Shown here one piece after another: positions 1 to 9,110 of a stretch of DNA of 64,000 nucleotides. The stretch is from the NCBI RefSeq assembly GCF_900188385.1, contig NZ_FZOI01000002.1, forward strand, positions 431,667 to 495,666, in the 5' to 3' direction. Numbering within the stretch: the first letter of the stretch is position 1; each line of letters opens with the position of its first letter. Origin of the DNA: Azospirillum sp. RU38E (lineage in GTDB: Bacteria; Pseudomonadota; Alphaproteobacteria; Azospirillales; Azospirillaceae). The translations under genes were made by a program, and so were the position numbers. The notes beneath the pieces are model-generated. The model was not told the origin of the DNA, searched no databases, and saw only the letters and a program-made list of their open reading frames with translations.

Positions 1-3000
1 CTGGCCAGACTTTCACCATTGAAGGAAACCCAGCCCTGGCTGTCGAACCTGCTGGTGACCGACGCCGAAGGCAAAGTGTTGTGCAGCACCGCAGCAGCCG
101 GTGCCGTGCAAAGCGTTGCCAGCCGGGATTATTTCCGGCAGGCTATGATGACCGGTCAGCCGGTCACCAGCGGTTACTTGCGCGCGCTGAGCGATGGTCG
201 CTCCATCCTGGTCTATGCCCACCCGATCATGGGGAAGGATGGCAAGCCGGGCGGCGTGGTCCTGGCGGGCCTGCTGCTGGCCTGGCTGGAACAGTCGGCC
301 GACCGGCTGACCGCCGATACCGCCACCGAAATGAACCTGCTGGCCGTTGATGCCCAAGGCAATGCGCTGATCCGCAAGCCGCATATACCGGGGATGGAAG
401 GCGTGTCGCTGCGCGACCTTCCCTTCGTGCAGATGGCCCTGCAGCGGGAGAGCGGCACCCTGCAGGGCACCGGGGTGGACCGGGTGGAACGGCTGATGGG
501 CTTTGCCTCGCTGGGCGATACCGGGGTGAAGATCATTGTCTCCTTCCCCAAGGATCAGGCGGTGGCCCGCGCTGAACTGGAATTCAGCCGGCACCTGGCC
601 TTTACCGGCATCGTCGCCATCCTGGCCGTCGCCATCCTCTATGTCGGCCTGTCCCGCACGGTGCTGACGCCGCTGACCCGGCTTTCCAGCGTGGTGGAAC
701 GATTGGGCCGGGGGGAACTGGGCCTGCGCGCACCGGCAGGGCCGGGGGAAATCGGCGTGCTGGGGGCTGCGATCAATGAAATGGCGGAAGGATTGCAGCA
801 TCAGGCCCAGGAACTGGCAACCCGGGATGCGCAATACCGGCTTCTTTCTGAACAGGGTAGCGATGTGGTGGCCCTCCACGCCCTGGACGGTGCCTATCTC
901 TATGTCTCCCCCTCAGCCGATTGGATGCTGGGTCACAAACCGGAACAGCTGACCGGCGGCAGCCCGCTGGATCTGGTGCATGAGGAGGATGCCGAACGTC
1001 TGGAACGGGCCCTGTCCGTGCTGACCGCCGGTATGCCCTGCCCGCCCGTCACCTATCGGCTGCGCCATGGTGACGGACATTTCATCTGGGTGGAAACCGC
1101 TTTCGCCCTGGCGGCCGACCGGCAGGCCGGCCAACGCATTGTATCCGCGACCCGCGATGTCGGCGAGCGGGTGGCACAGGAGCAGGAGCTGCGCACCGCG
1201 CGTGACCGTCTGGGCGATCAGGCAGAAAATCTGCGCCGGCTGGCCGATGACCTGGACCGCTCGCGTCTGGCCGCCGAAGCTGCGCGGGAGGCGGCTGAAC
1301 AGGCCCGGCGGGAGGCTGAACGCGCCAATCAGGCGAAATCCGAGTTTCTGGCCAATATGAGCCACGAGGTCCGCACGCCGATGAATGGCATCATCGGCAT
1401 GACGGCTCTGTTGCTGGATACCACCCTGGACCCCGAACAGCGCGGCTTTGCCGACACGATCCGGGAAAGCGCCGACGCGCTGCTATATGTCATCAACGAT
1501 ATTCTGGATGTCTCCAAGCTGGAAGCGGGCAAGCTGGAGCTGGAGCAGATCGACTTCTCCCTGGAAGAGGTGGTGGATGGCGTGCTGGCCATCCTGGCGC
1601 CGCGGGCCCAGCAGAAGGCGATCGCCCTGACCGCCAATCTGGACACGGCAGCCACCGGTGCCTATCGCGGTGACCCCACAAGGTTGCGCCAGATTTTGCT
1701 GAACCTGGCCGGCAACGCGGTGAAATTCACCGAGGATGGGCGCGTCACCATCAAGGTGCAGCTGCTGCCATCAACCGATGGCAGCGAGGGCCGGAACCTG
1801 CGCTTCACGGTGAAGGATACCGGCATCGGCATGGCGCCGGAACAGATCGACCGTCTGTTCCAGAAATTCAATCAGGCGGATAATTCCATCAGCCGCCGTT
1901 TCGGCGGCACCGGTCTGGGGCTGACCATCAGCCAGCAGCTGGCCCGGTTGATGGGATCGGAAATCAAGGTGGACAGCACGCCCGGCGCCGGCAGCCGCTT
2001 CTGGTTCGATATCAATCTGCCAGCCGCCAGCGCCCGCCTGCCCAACCGGCTGGAACTGCCGGAACGGCTGCGCCGGCTGACGGCGCTGGTGGTGGATGAT
2101 CTGGAAACCAACCGCCGCATCATGGGCGGCCATCTGGACCGGCTTGGCATACGGCATGTGCTGGTCAATGGGGGGCAAGGCGCGCTGACCGAACTGGATC
2201 GTGCCGCGCGGGAAAAACGACCGCCGGATGTCATCCTGATCGACCATTCCATGCCCGGCATGGCCGGCGACAGTTTGGGCGCCTGGCTGCGTCACCATCC
2301 CAGCTTTGCCCAGGTCAAGCTGGTGCTGGTCACCTCGGCCGGCGGGTTGGAACCGGGCGATCCGGCGGCGGAAGTCTTCGATGCGGTGCTGGTGAAGCCG
2401 GTGCGGCCGCAGGCACTGCTGGAGACATTGGGCCGGCTGTTCGGGGAACCGGTGCCGGCGGTCCCGGAGACGCCTGAGATCGGCCAGCCGCTGGCTCGCG
2501 GCGTCGGAAGGCAGGTTCTGGTGGTGGATGATAACCAGATCAACCGCGACGTGGCCCGCCTGATCCTCATGCGCGAGGGCTATGGCGTCACCCTGGTGGG
2601 CGACGGGATGGAGGCCACCGCTGCGGCAGCGGCCAACCGCTATGATCTGATCCTGATGGATGTGCAGATGCCGGGAATGGACGGGATAGAGGCGACCCGC
2701 CTGATCCGTACCCAGGAACAGCAGGCGGGCCGCCCCCGCACCCCAATCATTGCCATGACAGCAAATGCCATGGTGGGGATGCGGGAAACCTATCTGGAAG
2801 CCGGGATGGATGATTACGTGTCCAAGCCCTATGTGCCCGTCACCCTGCTGGAAACCGCCGCCCGCTGGTCGGGTGCGTCCGATACAACAAGAATATTGGA
2901 GATTACGCCTGAAATGGTGGAGACGAATACACAGGAAGATGATGTTTCAGGCGAACCGGTGCTGGACCGCAGCGTGCTGGAAGGGTTGCTCTCCTTCGCC

Positions 3001-3315
3001 ACGGTGGAGGAATTCAGCGATCTGGTCTGGACTTTCATCAAAACCGGGCGGCAGCGCGTCGAACGGATGCAGAAACATCAGGCGGACAGCAACTGGCCGG
3101 ACCTCCGCCGCGAAGCCCATTCCATGATCTCGCTGGCCGGCAACCTGGGCACACCCCGGTTGCGCGTGCTGGCGCAGCGGATCGAAATGGCGATCATTGA
3201 GGAACGCTATGGCGATGCGGGGGAGCTTGTCAGCCGCTTCATCCGCCACGCCCCGGCTGGCTGGCTGGCGCTGGAAGCTTTCCTGGCCGAACTGCACGCC
3301 CCTGCGGCCTCCTGA
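1..3315 (+). CDS. Hybrid sensor histidine kinase, 5' end cut by the window
   Basis: Multidomain phosphorelay kinase. The frame is open from base 1, so the true N-terminus lies upstream. Visible order (numbering from the TTG at 19): a periplasmic Cache-like sensor with 'SRDYFRQAM' (1-190), a membrane helix (about 193-210), HAMP (211-262), PAS (270-385), a coiled coil, HisKA with phospho-acceptor His in '[12 protein letters not shown]' (about 448), HATPase_c with '[10 protein letters not shown]' (about 630), two receiver domains (about 690-810, Asp in 'LIDHSMPG'; about 838-955, Asp in '[11 protein letters not shown]'), and a C-terminal HPt (about 1000-1090) with His in '[14 protein letters not shown]'. 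The HPt lacks the Lys and Gly that normally follow the His-x-x. The sensed ligand and output are unknown; no response regulator gene is adjacent. Confidence 0.93.
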   Translation: MARLSPLKETQPWLSNLLVTDAEGKVLCSTAAAGAVQSVASRDYFRQAMMTGQPVTSGYLRALSDGRSILVYAHPIMGKDGKPGGVVLAGLLLAWLEQSADRLTADTATEMNLLAVDAQGNALIRKPHIPGMEGVSLRDLPFVQMALQRESGTLQGTGVDRVERLMGFASLGDTGVKIIVSFPKDQAVARAELEFSRHLAFTGIVAILAVAILYVGLSRTVLTPLTRLSSVVERLGRGELGLRAPAGPGEIGVLGAAINEMAEGLQHQAQELATRDAQYRLLSEQGSDVVALHALDGAYLYVSPSADWMLGHKPEQLTGGSPLDLVHEEDAERLERALSVLTAGMPCPPVTYRLRHGDGHFIWVETAFALAADRQAGQRIVSATRDVGERVAQEQELRTARDRLGDQAENLRRLADDLDRSRLAAEAAREAAEQARREAERANQAKSEFLANMSHEVRTPMNGIIGMTALLLDTTLDPEQRGFADTIRESADALLYVINDILDVSKLEAGKLELEQIDFSLEEVVDGVLAILAPRAQQKAIALTANLDTAATGAYRGDPTRLRQILLNLAGNAVKFTEDGRVTIKVQLLPSTDGSEGRNLRFTVKDTGIGMAPEQIDRLFQKFNQADNSISRRFGGTGLGLTISQQLARLMGSEIKVDSTPGAGSRFWFDINLPAASARLPNRLELPERLRRLTALVVDDLETNRRIMGGHLDRLGIRHVLVNGGQGALTELDRAAREKRPPDVILIDHSMPGMAGDSLGAWLRHHPSFAQVKLVLVTSAGGLEPGDPAAEVFDAVLVKPVRPQALLETLGRLFGEPVPAVPETPEIGQPLARGVGRQVLVVDDNQINRDVARLILMREGYGVTLVGDGMEATAAAAANRYDLILMDVQMPGMDGIEATRLIRTQEQQAGRPRTPIIAMTANAMVGMRETYLEAGMDDYVSKPYVPVTLLETAARWSGASDTTRILEITPEMVETNTQEDDVSGEPVLDRSVLEGLLSFATVEEFSDLVWTFIKTGRQRVERMQKHQADSNWPDLRREAHSMISLAGNLGTPRLRVLAQRIEMAIIEERYGDAGELVSRFIRHAPAGWLALEAFLAELHAPAAS

Positions 3316-3467
3316 CCCCAGGATGGGACGGGGGTGTCTGTGACATTAATGGGGCCGCTTCGCTTTGTTTACCCACTCTTAAGCAGTGGATGTAAATCTG
3401 AGTGTCTGTTCACCTTGCCTTCGGGGCGACGTTACCCACCGGTAGCGTGAAGGAGAGAGCGACGGCC

Positions 3468-3497
3468 GGCACGGCCCTCCTGCGGAGGTGCCGTGCC
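3468..3497. terminator. GC-rich hairpin between convergent genes
   Basis: The 8-bp outer arms GGCACGGC/GCCGTGCC continue into a c-CTCC/GGAG-g inner stem with one bulged T and a TGC loop. It lies between the 3' ends of the sensor kinase and the convergent D-amino-acid dehydrogenase. There is no clear T-run, so a terminator role is inferred from position and stem strength. I see nothing else in the 211-bp gap. Confidence 0.5.
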
Positions 3498-3526
3498 TTG
3501 GCGCCTGTGACAAACAGGTCGGACAA

Positions 3527-4660
3527 TCACCGTCGCAAACGGTCGGGGCTGACCGTCGCCAGATCGAAATGCAGGCTCGTCAGGCGATCCGGTACACCTT
3601 GGTCCCGGATCAGGCTGGCCGCCAGCCCGGCCACGGCCGGGGCAGTCTGTATGCCATAGCCCCCCAAGGCCGCCAGCCAGAAGAAGCCGGGTATCCGTGG
3701 TTCGAACCCGATGACCGGATTGCGATCAGCGACGAAGCTGCGCAGCCCCGCCCAGCTGCGCCCCTTTCGGGTCACCTGGATGTTGCAGGCTGTTTGCAGC
3801 CGATCCATGGCCGAGGCGATATCCAGCTCCTCCGGCTGTACATCGGCTGGTTCCACCAGGGTTTCATCCGCTGGCGACACCGCCAACATGCCGGCTGAGG
3901 GCTTGAAATAGAAGCTTTCGTCGATATCGACAACAAAGGGCAGCCGGGCAATGTCCAGCCCGGCCGGTGGTTCCACCAGGGTCACCGTGCGGCGGCGTGG
4001 TTCCAGACCAACAGGGGCCACCCCCGCCAACTGGGCCACCTGATCAGCCCAGGCCCCGGCGGCATTGACCAGGGTCCAGGTCTGCCAGGAACCAGCCGGT
4101 GTATCAACCCGCCAACCATCCCCATCGGGACGAATGCCGATCACCGGCATTTCGGTCCGGATGATCGCCCCCTGGGCACGGGCCGCCCGCAGATAGGCCT
4201 GATGCAGCAGATCGACATCAATATCGCAGGCCCCCGATTCCAGAATGCCCGCCCCCACCTGATCGGGGCGCAGGAATGGCACCAGGGTCAAACATTCAGG
4301 CGCGGTCAACGGGTTGATGGCCGGGGCCAGGGGCTGCATCTCGATCAGGGCGGCGGTCAGCTTCTCCAGCTGATCGCCGCGGGCGATATGCAGGGCGCCA
4401 CGCGGGTGCAAAATCGGGCCGGGGCTGAACCCGTCCGGCGGATGGCGCAGGAACGGCCCGGATGCCACAGTCAGGGCCCGGATGGCCCGGCTACCATAGG
4501 TTTCCGAATATACCGCGACCGAGCGGCCGGTGGCGTGATAGCCGCAATGAGTCTCCCGCTCCAGCAGGGCCACCCGATGGTCGACCGACAGGGCATAGGC
4601 CAGCGCCGCGCCGGCAATGCCACCACCGACAATCAGGATATCGATCCGTTCCATGCCCAC
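3527..4660 (-). CDS. FAD-dependent D-amino-acid (D-arginine type) dehydrogenase
   Basis: 377 residues of the DAO/GlpO FAD oxidoreductase fold. It has the N-terminal Rossmann motif 'ILIVGGGIAGAALAYAL' (residues 6-22), then 'GYHATGRSVA' (about 39-48), 'NAAGAWADQVA' (about 198), 'ESFYFKPSAGML', 'WAGLRSFVADRNPVIG' and a C-terminal 'GGYGIQTAPAVAGLAA'. From memory these blocks match Pseudomonas D-arginine dehydrogenase (DauA) closely along the whole length. Expected role: oxidative deamination of D-amino acids to 2-oxo acids, passing electrons to the respiratory chain. It is last in a minus-strand series after luxI, P450 and RHH, but a 137-bp gap with a palindrome separates it, so it may have its own promoter. 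Substrate preference cannot be fixed from sequence. Confidence 0.85.
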   Translation of the reverse strand: MGMERIDILIVGGGIAGAALAYALSVDHRVALLERETHCGYHATGRSVAVYSETYGSRAIRALTVASGPFLRHPPDGFSPGPILHPRGALHIARGDQLEKLTAALIEMQPLAPAINPLTAPECLTLVPFLRPDQVGAGILESGACDIDVDLLHQAYLRAARAQGAIIRTEMPVIGIRPDGDGWRVDTPAGSWQTWTLVNAAGAWADQVAQLAGVAPVGLEPRRRTVTLVEPPAGLDIARLPFVVDIDESFYFKPSAGMLAVSPADETLVEPADVQPEELDIASAMDRLQTACNIQVTRKGRSWAGLRSFVADRNPVIGFEPRIPGFFWLAALGGYGIQTAPAVAGLAASLIRDQGVPDRLTSLHFDLATVSPDRLRR

Positions 4661-4680
4661 CTCGCGGCCATTCGCCGGCT

Positions 4681-4699
4681 CTGGTTCCGGCGGAACCAG
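4681..4699. other. Perfect palindrome CTGGTTCC-ggc-GGAACCAG
   Basis: 8-bp arms with a 3-nt centre in the gap between the RHH gene end and the dehydrogenase start. It could be a stem that ends the luxI-P450-RHH transcript, or an operator for the dehydrogenase. Its CTGG...CCAG ends resemble the inverted repeat in the luxI/luxR gap at 7120-7135. No T-run is seen. Confidence 0.45.
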
Positions 4700-4797
4700 C
4701 CGATCAACGACAGCTTATCAGAGATTAAGGAAACCGGCATGGGTGGACGACAGGGGACGCTGCGGGAAATTTTGGCGCCCCCTGTGCCCTCACTCTG

Positions 4798-5136
4798 TCA
4801 AGCGGCGGGGATGCTGCGCGGGCGGGCGGGCGACCGCCAGTTGAGGTAGCCGACGACGAACATGCGAATGGCCGCTGTCAGGGAAATATCGCCCTGTCGC
4901 TTGGCCGCGATGTGGCTCGCAACCTCATTGATGGTCATCCCCTCACCACGGGCAATATTGCCCAAGGCTTTCCAGGTCATGGAATCAATCCGGATGGAGG
5001 TGCGGTGGCCACAGACAATCAGGTTACGGGTCACTGTGTGGTCAATCTCTTTGACCTCATCCAAGGCGCGGCGCATCAGGTGGCTGACCACGGGGTCATT
5101 ATCCTGGTCAGGGGCGATCTTCGTCAGGTATGGCAT
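4798..5136 (-). CDS. Ribbon-helix-helix domain protein
   Basis: 112 residues. The central part 'RTSIRIDSMTWKALGNIA' followed by 'GMTINEVASHI' and 'SLTAAIRMFVVGYL' (about 45-100) matches the RHH_4-type ribbon-helix-helix fold, in which a short beta strand reads DNA and two helices dimerise. The N-terminal 40 residues are not recognised. The ATG overlaps the P450 stop codon as TAATG, so translation is probably coupled. That places a putative DNA-binding protein in the same transcript as the AHL synthase and P450. Some RHH_4 proteins in alphaproteobacteria are uncharacterised; regulation of this island is only inferred. Confidence 0.75.
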   Translation of the reverse strand: MPYLTKIAPDQDNDPVVSHLMRRALDEVKEIDHTVTRNLIVCGHRTSIRIDSMTWKALGNIARGEGMTINEVASHIAAKRQGDISLTAAIRMFVVGYLNWRSPARPRSIPAA

Positions 5137-6452
5137 TACGCGGCGATCCTTGCTGCCTTGCGGGTTGATATTCTTATTTTCAGGCCGCGCGCGGGCGGCC
5201 CCAGGGTGACGCCCCCGACGGGACGCAGCCGCTCCACCTGTCCGGATTCCGGGATCAGGTCGAAGGCGGAAACCATCATCACTGCCAGGGCGGTCAGTTC
5301 CGCCATGGCCAGTTGAGCGCCGACGCAGGTGCGCGGCCCCATCCCGAACGGGACAAAGGCGAACTTGTCCGGCGCAGTGTCGATGAAGCGCTGCGGATTG
5401 AAGACCGACGGATCAACCCACTGCGCCGGCTGGCGATGTAGGGCCCAAGGCGACAGCAGAATGGTCGCCCCCTTCGGCACCGGCGTACCATCAATGACAT
5501 CGTCGGCCAGCGCTTGGCGCGCCACCCACCAGGTGGAAGGGTAAAGGCGCAGCACCTCCTGCACCATGGCCTTGCAACGCGGTAGGTCGCGCAGGCGGGC
5601 GGGATCAAGACCCCAGCCGCCATTGCTGGCACCTTCGGCTTCCGGCCGCAGCCAATCCACCAGATCGGGGCGCGTTGCCAGAATATAGACCAGCCAGGCG
5701 GCGGCCATGGCCGTCGTCTCAAAGCCGGCGACCAGCATGGTCATGGCCTCGTCCCGCAAGACCGCCGGGCCAAACTGTTGCTGCAAGGGGGCCAGCGCCG
5801 CCAGCGGACCGCAGGGATTGGACAGGAAGCCGGCAACATGGCTTTCCAGCGTGCGGATGGCGCCCTTGAACCGCCGATTCTTGCGTGTCGGCAGCAACAT
5901 GTCCAGGTCGATGGCCCGCCACATGGTTTCCGTCAGCCGCTCATGGGCCACCACGCCAGCGCCATAGACCGCCGCACTTTGCTGTGCATCCATGCGGGCG
6001 TGAAACAGGGCGGCGACCACCATCTTCATGGTCAATTCACCCATCAGGGCGTGCAGGTCCAGCAACGCCCCCTCGCGGGCGGCCAGCATGGCGGCTTCCT
6101 GGCAGAGCACGCCCATGGCCATGCCGATGCCCTGCTGAAGCGAGGCCCCGCCGAAGCTGGACTTCACCGCATCGCGCGCCGCCTTCCAGCGGTCACCGCT
6201 GGCCGTGATCAAGCCATCCCCCAGCAACGGGCGCAGACGCGCCTGTTCCGACCCTTTGCCATAGCGGTCGCGGCCATCCACCAGCACATGCCGGAAGGCA
6301 GAAGGTGTGGCCACCAGTATCGCCTTTTTCGGCCCCAACTGTACCGGCACCGGGGCGGGCTGGCCCAGGGTGCGGGTTTCAACAAAACCGATCGGATCGG
6401 CGGCGAAGGCCGGAAGATCGCCCATCAGCGCTTCCTTGATCTTGGCGAGCAT
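5136..6452 (-). CDS. Cytochrome P450
   Basis: 438 residues, a usual length for a soluble bacterial P450 with no membrane anchor. The I-helix oxygen-binding motif 'AGFETTAMA' (about 243-251), the K-helix ExxR in 'EVLRLYP' (about 298-304), and the heme-Cys loop 'FGMGPRTCVGAQLA' (Cys near 383) are all intact. It starts 9 nt after the luxI stop and its TAA overlaps the next ATG, so it lies in the luxI transcript. No ferredoxin or reductase gene is adjacent, so redox partners must come from elsewhere. The substrate is unknown. Some P450s (for example CYP102A1) oxidise acyl-homoserine lactones and fatty acids, so modification of the signal or its acyl precursor is one hypothesis; tailoring of a quorum-regulated metabolite is another. 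Confidence 0.93.
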   Translation of the reverse strand: MLAKIKEALMGDLPAFAADPIGFVETRTLGQPAPVPVQLGPKKAILVATPSAFRHVLVDGRDRYGKGSEQARLRPLLGDGLITASGDRWKAARDAVKSSFGGASLQQGIGMAMGVLCQEAAMLAAREGALLDLHALMGELTMKMVVAALFHARMDAQQSAAVYGAGVVAHERLTETMWRAIDLDMLLPTRKNRRFKGAIRTLESHVAGFLSNPCGPLAALAPLQQQFGPAVLRDEAMTMLVAGFETTAMAAAWLVYILATRPDLVDWLRPEAEGASNGGWGLDPARLRDLPRCKAMVQEVLRLYPSTWWVARQALADDVIDGTPVPKGATILLSPWALHRQPAQWVDPSVFNPQRFIDTAPDKFAFVPFGMGPRTCVGAQLAMAELTALAVMMVSAFDLIPESGQVERLRPVGGVTLGPPARGLKIRISTRKAARIAA

Positions 6453-6461
6453 GGGAACACC

Positions 6462-7061
6462 TCACGCAGCAGCAATCTGGGCCTGACCGGCAGCAGCCCC
6501 CAGCCGTTGAGCATAGATCTGCATATCCAGGGTGATGATGGTGGCGACCACATCGCCCTGGCTGCCCGTGCCCACCACCACCGGCGTGACATCCTGGGTC
6601 ACGGGCAGGCCACAGGCGCGGATGAAACGGCCAAAGGGCGGTTCCACCACGGCAATCAGTCGGCTGGCCCCCTGGTCAAAGCCGAAACGGCCAATTTCCA
6701 GCGCCAGAGATTTGCCGACATCGCGCCGGCGCGGATGGCTGGGGGCCACCGCGAAACGGCTGATCTCCCATATATCCGGCCGCTTGGGCAGCGGCCGCCC
6801 TTCCAGCAGATCGGGGAAATATTGTTCCAGCAGATAGGGTTCCGTCGTGCGCAGCGAACGCCAGTAACCGACCACAACATCCTGCTCGACAGCGACGCAA
6901 TGCAGCGCCATCTTGTCAAAATGATCGATTTCCAGCTGATTGAGGGACCTGACCGACCAGCCCAGCGTTTCACGGAACACCTGATGGCGTAACCGCCAGG
7001 CCTGGGCCATGTATTCCGGCGCTTCACCGGCACGGAAGCGGAAGATCTTCAATTCCTGCAT
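6462..7061 (-). CDS. Acyl-homoserine-lactone synthase, LuxI family
   Basis: 199 residues from the chosen ATG. The frame is open to 7127, but GGAG lies 6 nt before the ATG at 7061, and 'MQELKIFRF' is a typical LuxI N-terminus. Conserved LuxI residues are visible: Arg25, Phe29, Trp35, Asp46 and Asp49 in 'LRHQVFRETLGW' and 'LEIDHFDKM', then 'WEISRFAV' holding the Glu and Arg of the active site. The enzyme makes an acyl-HSL from S-adenosylmethionine and an acyl-ACP or acyl-CoA. Acyl length cannot be read. It is divergent from luxR across a 120-bp gap and leads the P450-RHH operon. Confidence 0.93.
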   Translation of the reverse strand: MQELKIFRFRAGEAPEYMAQAWRLRHQVFRETLGWSVRSLNQLEIDHFDKMALHCVAVEQDVVVGYWRSLRTTEPYLLEQYFPDLLEGRPLPKRPDIWEISRFAVAPSHPRRRDVGKSLALEIGRFGFDQGASRLIAVVEPPFGRFIRACGLPVTQDVTPVVVGTGSQGDVVATIITLDMQIYAQRLGAAAGQAQIAAA

Positions 7062-7119
7062 GACATACTCCGCTACGTTGTTTTGAGGAGTACGCCATTT
7101 GAGACATGGGTTATGATAG

Positions 7120-7135
7120 CTGGGCATTTACCCAG
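7120..7135. promoter_or_regulatory. Candidate LuxR-type box between luxI and luxR
   Basis: Inverted repeat CTGGG-catttA-CCCAG (5-bp arms, 6-nt spacer), midway in the divergent luxI/luxR gap: 59 bp from the luxI start and 47 bp from the luxR start. lux boxes are 18-22 bp dyads often with CTG...CAG halves. The match is by position and symmetry only. Confidence 0.4.
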
Positions 7136-7181
7136 GTATTTAAACGATAGAGTGACAGCGCGTTGTATTGTGAGGACAGCG

Positions 7182-7943
7182 ATGCACGTAGCGGAAGAAA
7201 TCTTAAATCGACTTTCCGACGCCCCTGATCAGGATGCGTTGTGGCTATGCATGACACAAATCGTCCATGGCCTTGGGTTTAAGTGCTTCTCCTATGTGGA
7301 CGTACGCCAGCTGCCATTGCATGACGAAGCATTGCCCTTTTACCAGACATCTGTCCGCAGTGACTTTGTGGAGACATATGTATCCATGGGGCTGCTGGGC
7401 TATGATCCGGTGGTGACACGGGCGGCCAGCAGCAATGTCGCCTTCACATGGGCCGACTGTCTGGAATTTGACCCGCGTATACGCCGGCGGGCCGGCCCGA
7501 AGGGGCGGGCCTGGCAGGTGATGGGGCTGGCCAAGGACCACGGATATACGCAGGGCTTTGCCATGCCCCTGCATGCCGTGGATCATCGCGGCCATCCGGC
7601 CTCCGCCCTGCTCAGCCTTTATTGGACCGAAGCACCGGAGGAGATGGATCACGCTGTCCCCTTCTGGCTGAAACTGGCGGCCGCCACCTATCATGAAAGG
7701 CTGCTGCATTTTCGGGGCCTGCCGCAGACACCGGCCGAAGCGCCACCCACACTGACCGACCGGGAGCGGGAAATCCTCGTCTGGGCCTGCCGTGGCAAGA
7801 CCCGGTCAGAGACGGCGGATATCCTCAACATCACCGAGCGCACGGTGGAATATCATTTTGACAATGCCATGCGGAAACTGGGCGTGCATAACAAGTTCCA
7901 CGCCATCGCTGTGGCCGTGCAATCCCGCCTGATTGCGCCGTGA
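7182..7943 (+). CDS. LuxR-family autoinducer-binding transcriptional regulator
   Basis: 253 residues from the ATG at 7182, which has GAGG just upstream; the frame is open from 7083. The N-terminal autoinducer-binding domain contains 'GYDPVVTRAASSNVAFTWAD', including the Asp-Pro and Trp typical of the acyl-HSL pocket. The C-terminal GerE helix-turn-helix is 'LTDREREILVWACRGKT' followed by 'TERTVEYHFDNAMRKLGV'. It presumably binds the product of the divergent LuxI and controls the luxI-P450-RHH operon, forming a canonical QS pair. Confidence 0.92.
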   Translation: MHVAEEILNRLSDAPDQDALWLCMTQIVHGLGFKCFSYVDVRQLPLHDEALPFYQTSVRSDFVETYVSMGLLGYDPVVTRAASSNVAFTWADCLEFDPRIRRRAGPKGRAWQVMGLAKDHGYTQGFAMPLHAVDHRGHPASALLSLYWTEAPEEMDHAVPFWLKLAAATYHERLLHFRGLPQTPAEAPPTLTDREREILVWACRGKTRSETADILNITERTVEYHFDNAMRKLGVHNKFHAIAVAVQSRLIAP

Positions 7944-7997
7944 CCTGCCGCGCCAGCGCTCTTGGCAACGCAAGCCACCCCATGATATGGCCCTTCC

Positions 7998-8564
7998 ATG
8001 CATGAAGGGGCGCAGAGAGAATTGGGCATTTCAAGACGCGGTTTCATGGCGGGGGCTGCCATCATGGCAGCCGGGCTGGCAGCGCCTGCCAAGGCGCTGG
8101 ACCTGCGGAACACCCCCTTTGCCGTAACCGGCCAGCTTGCCCGGCTGGACCCTTATCTGCTTTATGCTGTCAGCTTTGTGGAAAGCCGGCTGAACCGGAA
8201 GGGCAGTAACGGCCCCTGGCCTTATGCGGTGCGAACTGCCAAGGAATCCTATTATCCGCCAGACCAGTCCAGCGCCATGCAGCTGGTCATGACCATGCCG
8301 GCAGCAGAGCTAGCTGATGCCGATCTGGGTTGGATGCAGGTGAATGTGCGCTGGCACGGACACAGGGTGCCGGATGTCAGCCACCTGCTGAACCCGGATA
8401 TCAATATGCGGATAGGGGCCGGCATCCTGCGGGAGGCCATTGACAGCCTGCCGCGTGACCTGGAACTGGCGGTCGGTCGCTATCACACCTGGATGGATGA
8501 ACCGCGTGCGCGGGAATATGGTCGGCGGGTTCTGGCCCTGCGTGCCCAGCTGCGCCAAGCCTGA
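7998..8564 (+). CDS. Tat-exported lytic transglycosylase-like protein
   Basis: 188 residues. The N-terminus carries a twin-arginine signal 'SRRGFMAGAAIMAAGLAA' (about 13-30) ending near 'AKALD'. The mature part has SLT-type features: 'LLYAVSFVESRLN' with the putative catalytic Glu (about 60), then 'DLGWMQVNVRWHG' (about 110) and 'NMRIGAGILREAI' (about 135). It is expected to cleave peptidoglycan in the periplasm. A Ser-Arg-Arg Tat signal is unusual for this fold, which is normally Sec-exported. It follows luxR by 54 bp on the same strand, so co-transcription with the QS regulator is possible. The start codon is uncertain because no strong RBS is visible. Confidence 0.72.
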   Translation: MHEGAQRELGISRRGFMAGAAIMAAGLAAPAKALDLRNTPFAVTGQLARLDPYLLYAVSFVESRLNRKGSNGPWPYAVRTAKESYYPPDQSSAMQLVMTMPAAELADADLGWMQVNVRWHGHRVPDVSHLLNPDINMRIGAGILREAIDSLPRDLELAVGRYHTWMDEPRAREYGRRVLALRAQLRQA

Positions 8565-8581
8565 TCCACGGAGAGCGCTCT

Positions 8582-9103
8582 TCAGTCCAGCAACCGGCGG
8601 GCCGCCAGCATATCGATCAGGATGTCAGACAACCGCTCCCGGATGCGGGGGGAAAGCGGGTCCGATTCGACGGCCTCCCCCTCGCCCAATTCTGGCAAAG
8701 CAGGGGAATCGTCGGCTGTCTGGTCCGCCCCGCCTGCCACCTCCCCCTCATCCAGATTGAACAGGCTGGCGGCGGGCGCTTGCCCGACCGGTGGCAGACC
8801 ACCGCTGCCGCGGGTTTCCTTCAGCAGGCGCTGGACACCCCGGATCGTATAGCCCTCGCGGTACAGCAGGGCCTGGATACGGCGCAACAGTTCCACATCG
8901 TCCGGGCGATAATAGCGCCGGCCGCCACCGCGTTTCAGCGGTTTGATCTGCGGGAACTTGGTTTCCCAGAAGCGCAGAACATGCTGTGGCACTTCAAGGT
9001 CGGCCGATACCTCGCTGATAGTACGGAAAGCTGTGGCGGATTTTGCCACAGGCTTGGTCCGTGCCTCTTCCGCATCGGTATCAGTCGTCGCCGCATCCCG
9101 CAT
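8582..9103 (-). CDS. MerR-family transcriptional regulator
   Basis: 173 residues. The MerR helix-turn-helix and wing lie at about 27-95: '[20 protein letters not shown]', '[10 protein letters not shown]', '[15 protein letters not shown]', '[11 protein letters not shown]'. The C-terminal half is acidic and low-complexity, with no Cys cluster for metal sensing. It sits 7 bp after ihfA at the end of the plsX-fabH-ihfA operon, where alphaproteobacteria commonly keep an uncharacterised MerR gene. Target genes are unknown. Confidence 0.88.
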   Translation of the reverse strand: MRDAATTDTDAEEARTKPVAKSATAFRTISEVSADLEVPQHVLRFWETKFPQIKPLKRGGGRRYYRPDDVELLRRIQALLYREGYTIRGVQRLLKETRGSGGLPPVGQAPAASLFNLDEGEVAGGADQTADDSPALPELGEGEAVESDPLSPRIRERLSDILIDMLAARRLLD

Positions 9104-9110
9104 CGCGCGT

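Noticed and set aside
3402..3911. Short plus-strand frames after the sensor kinase
   Set aside because: They overlap the antisense of the D-amino-acid dehydrogenase gene and carry no motif.
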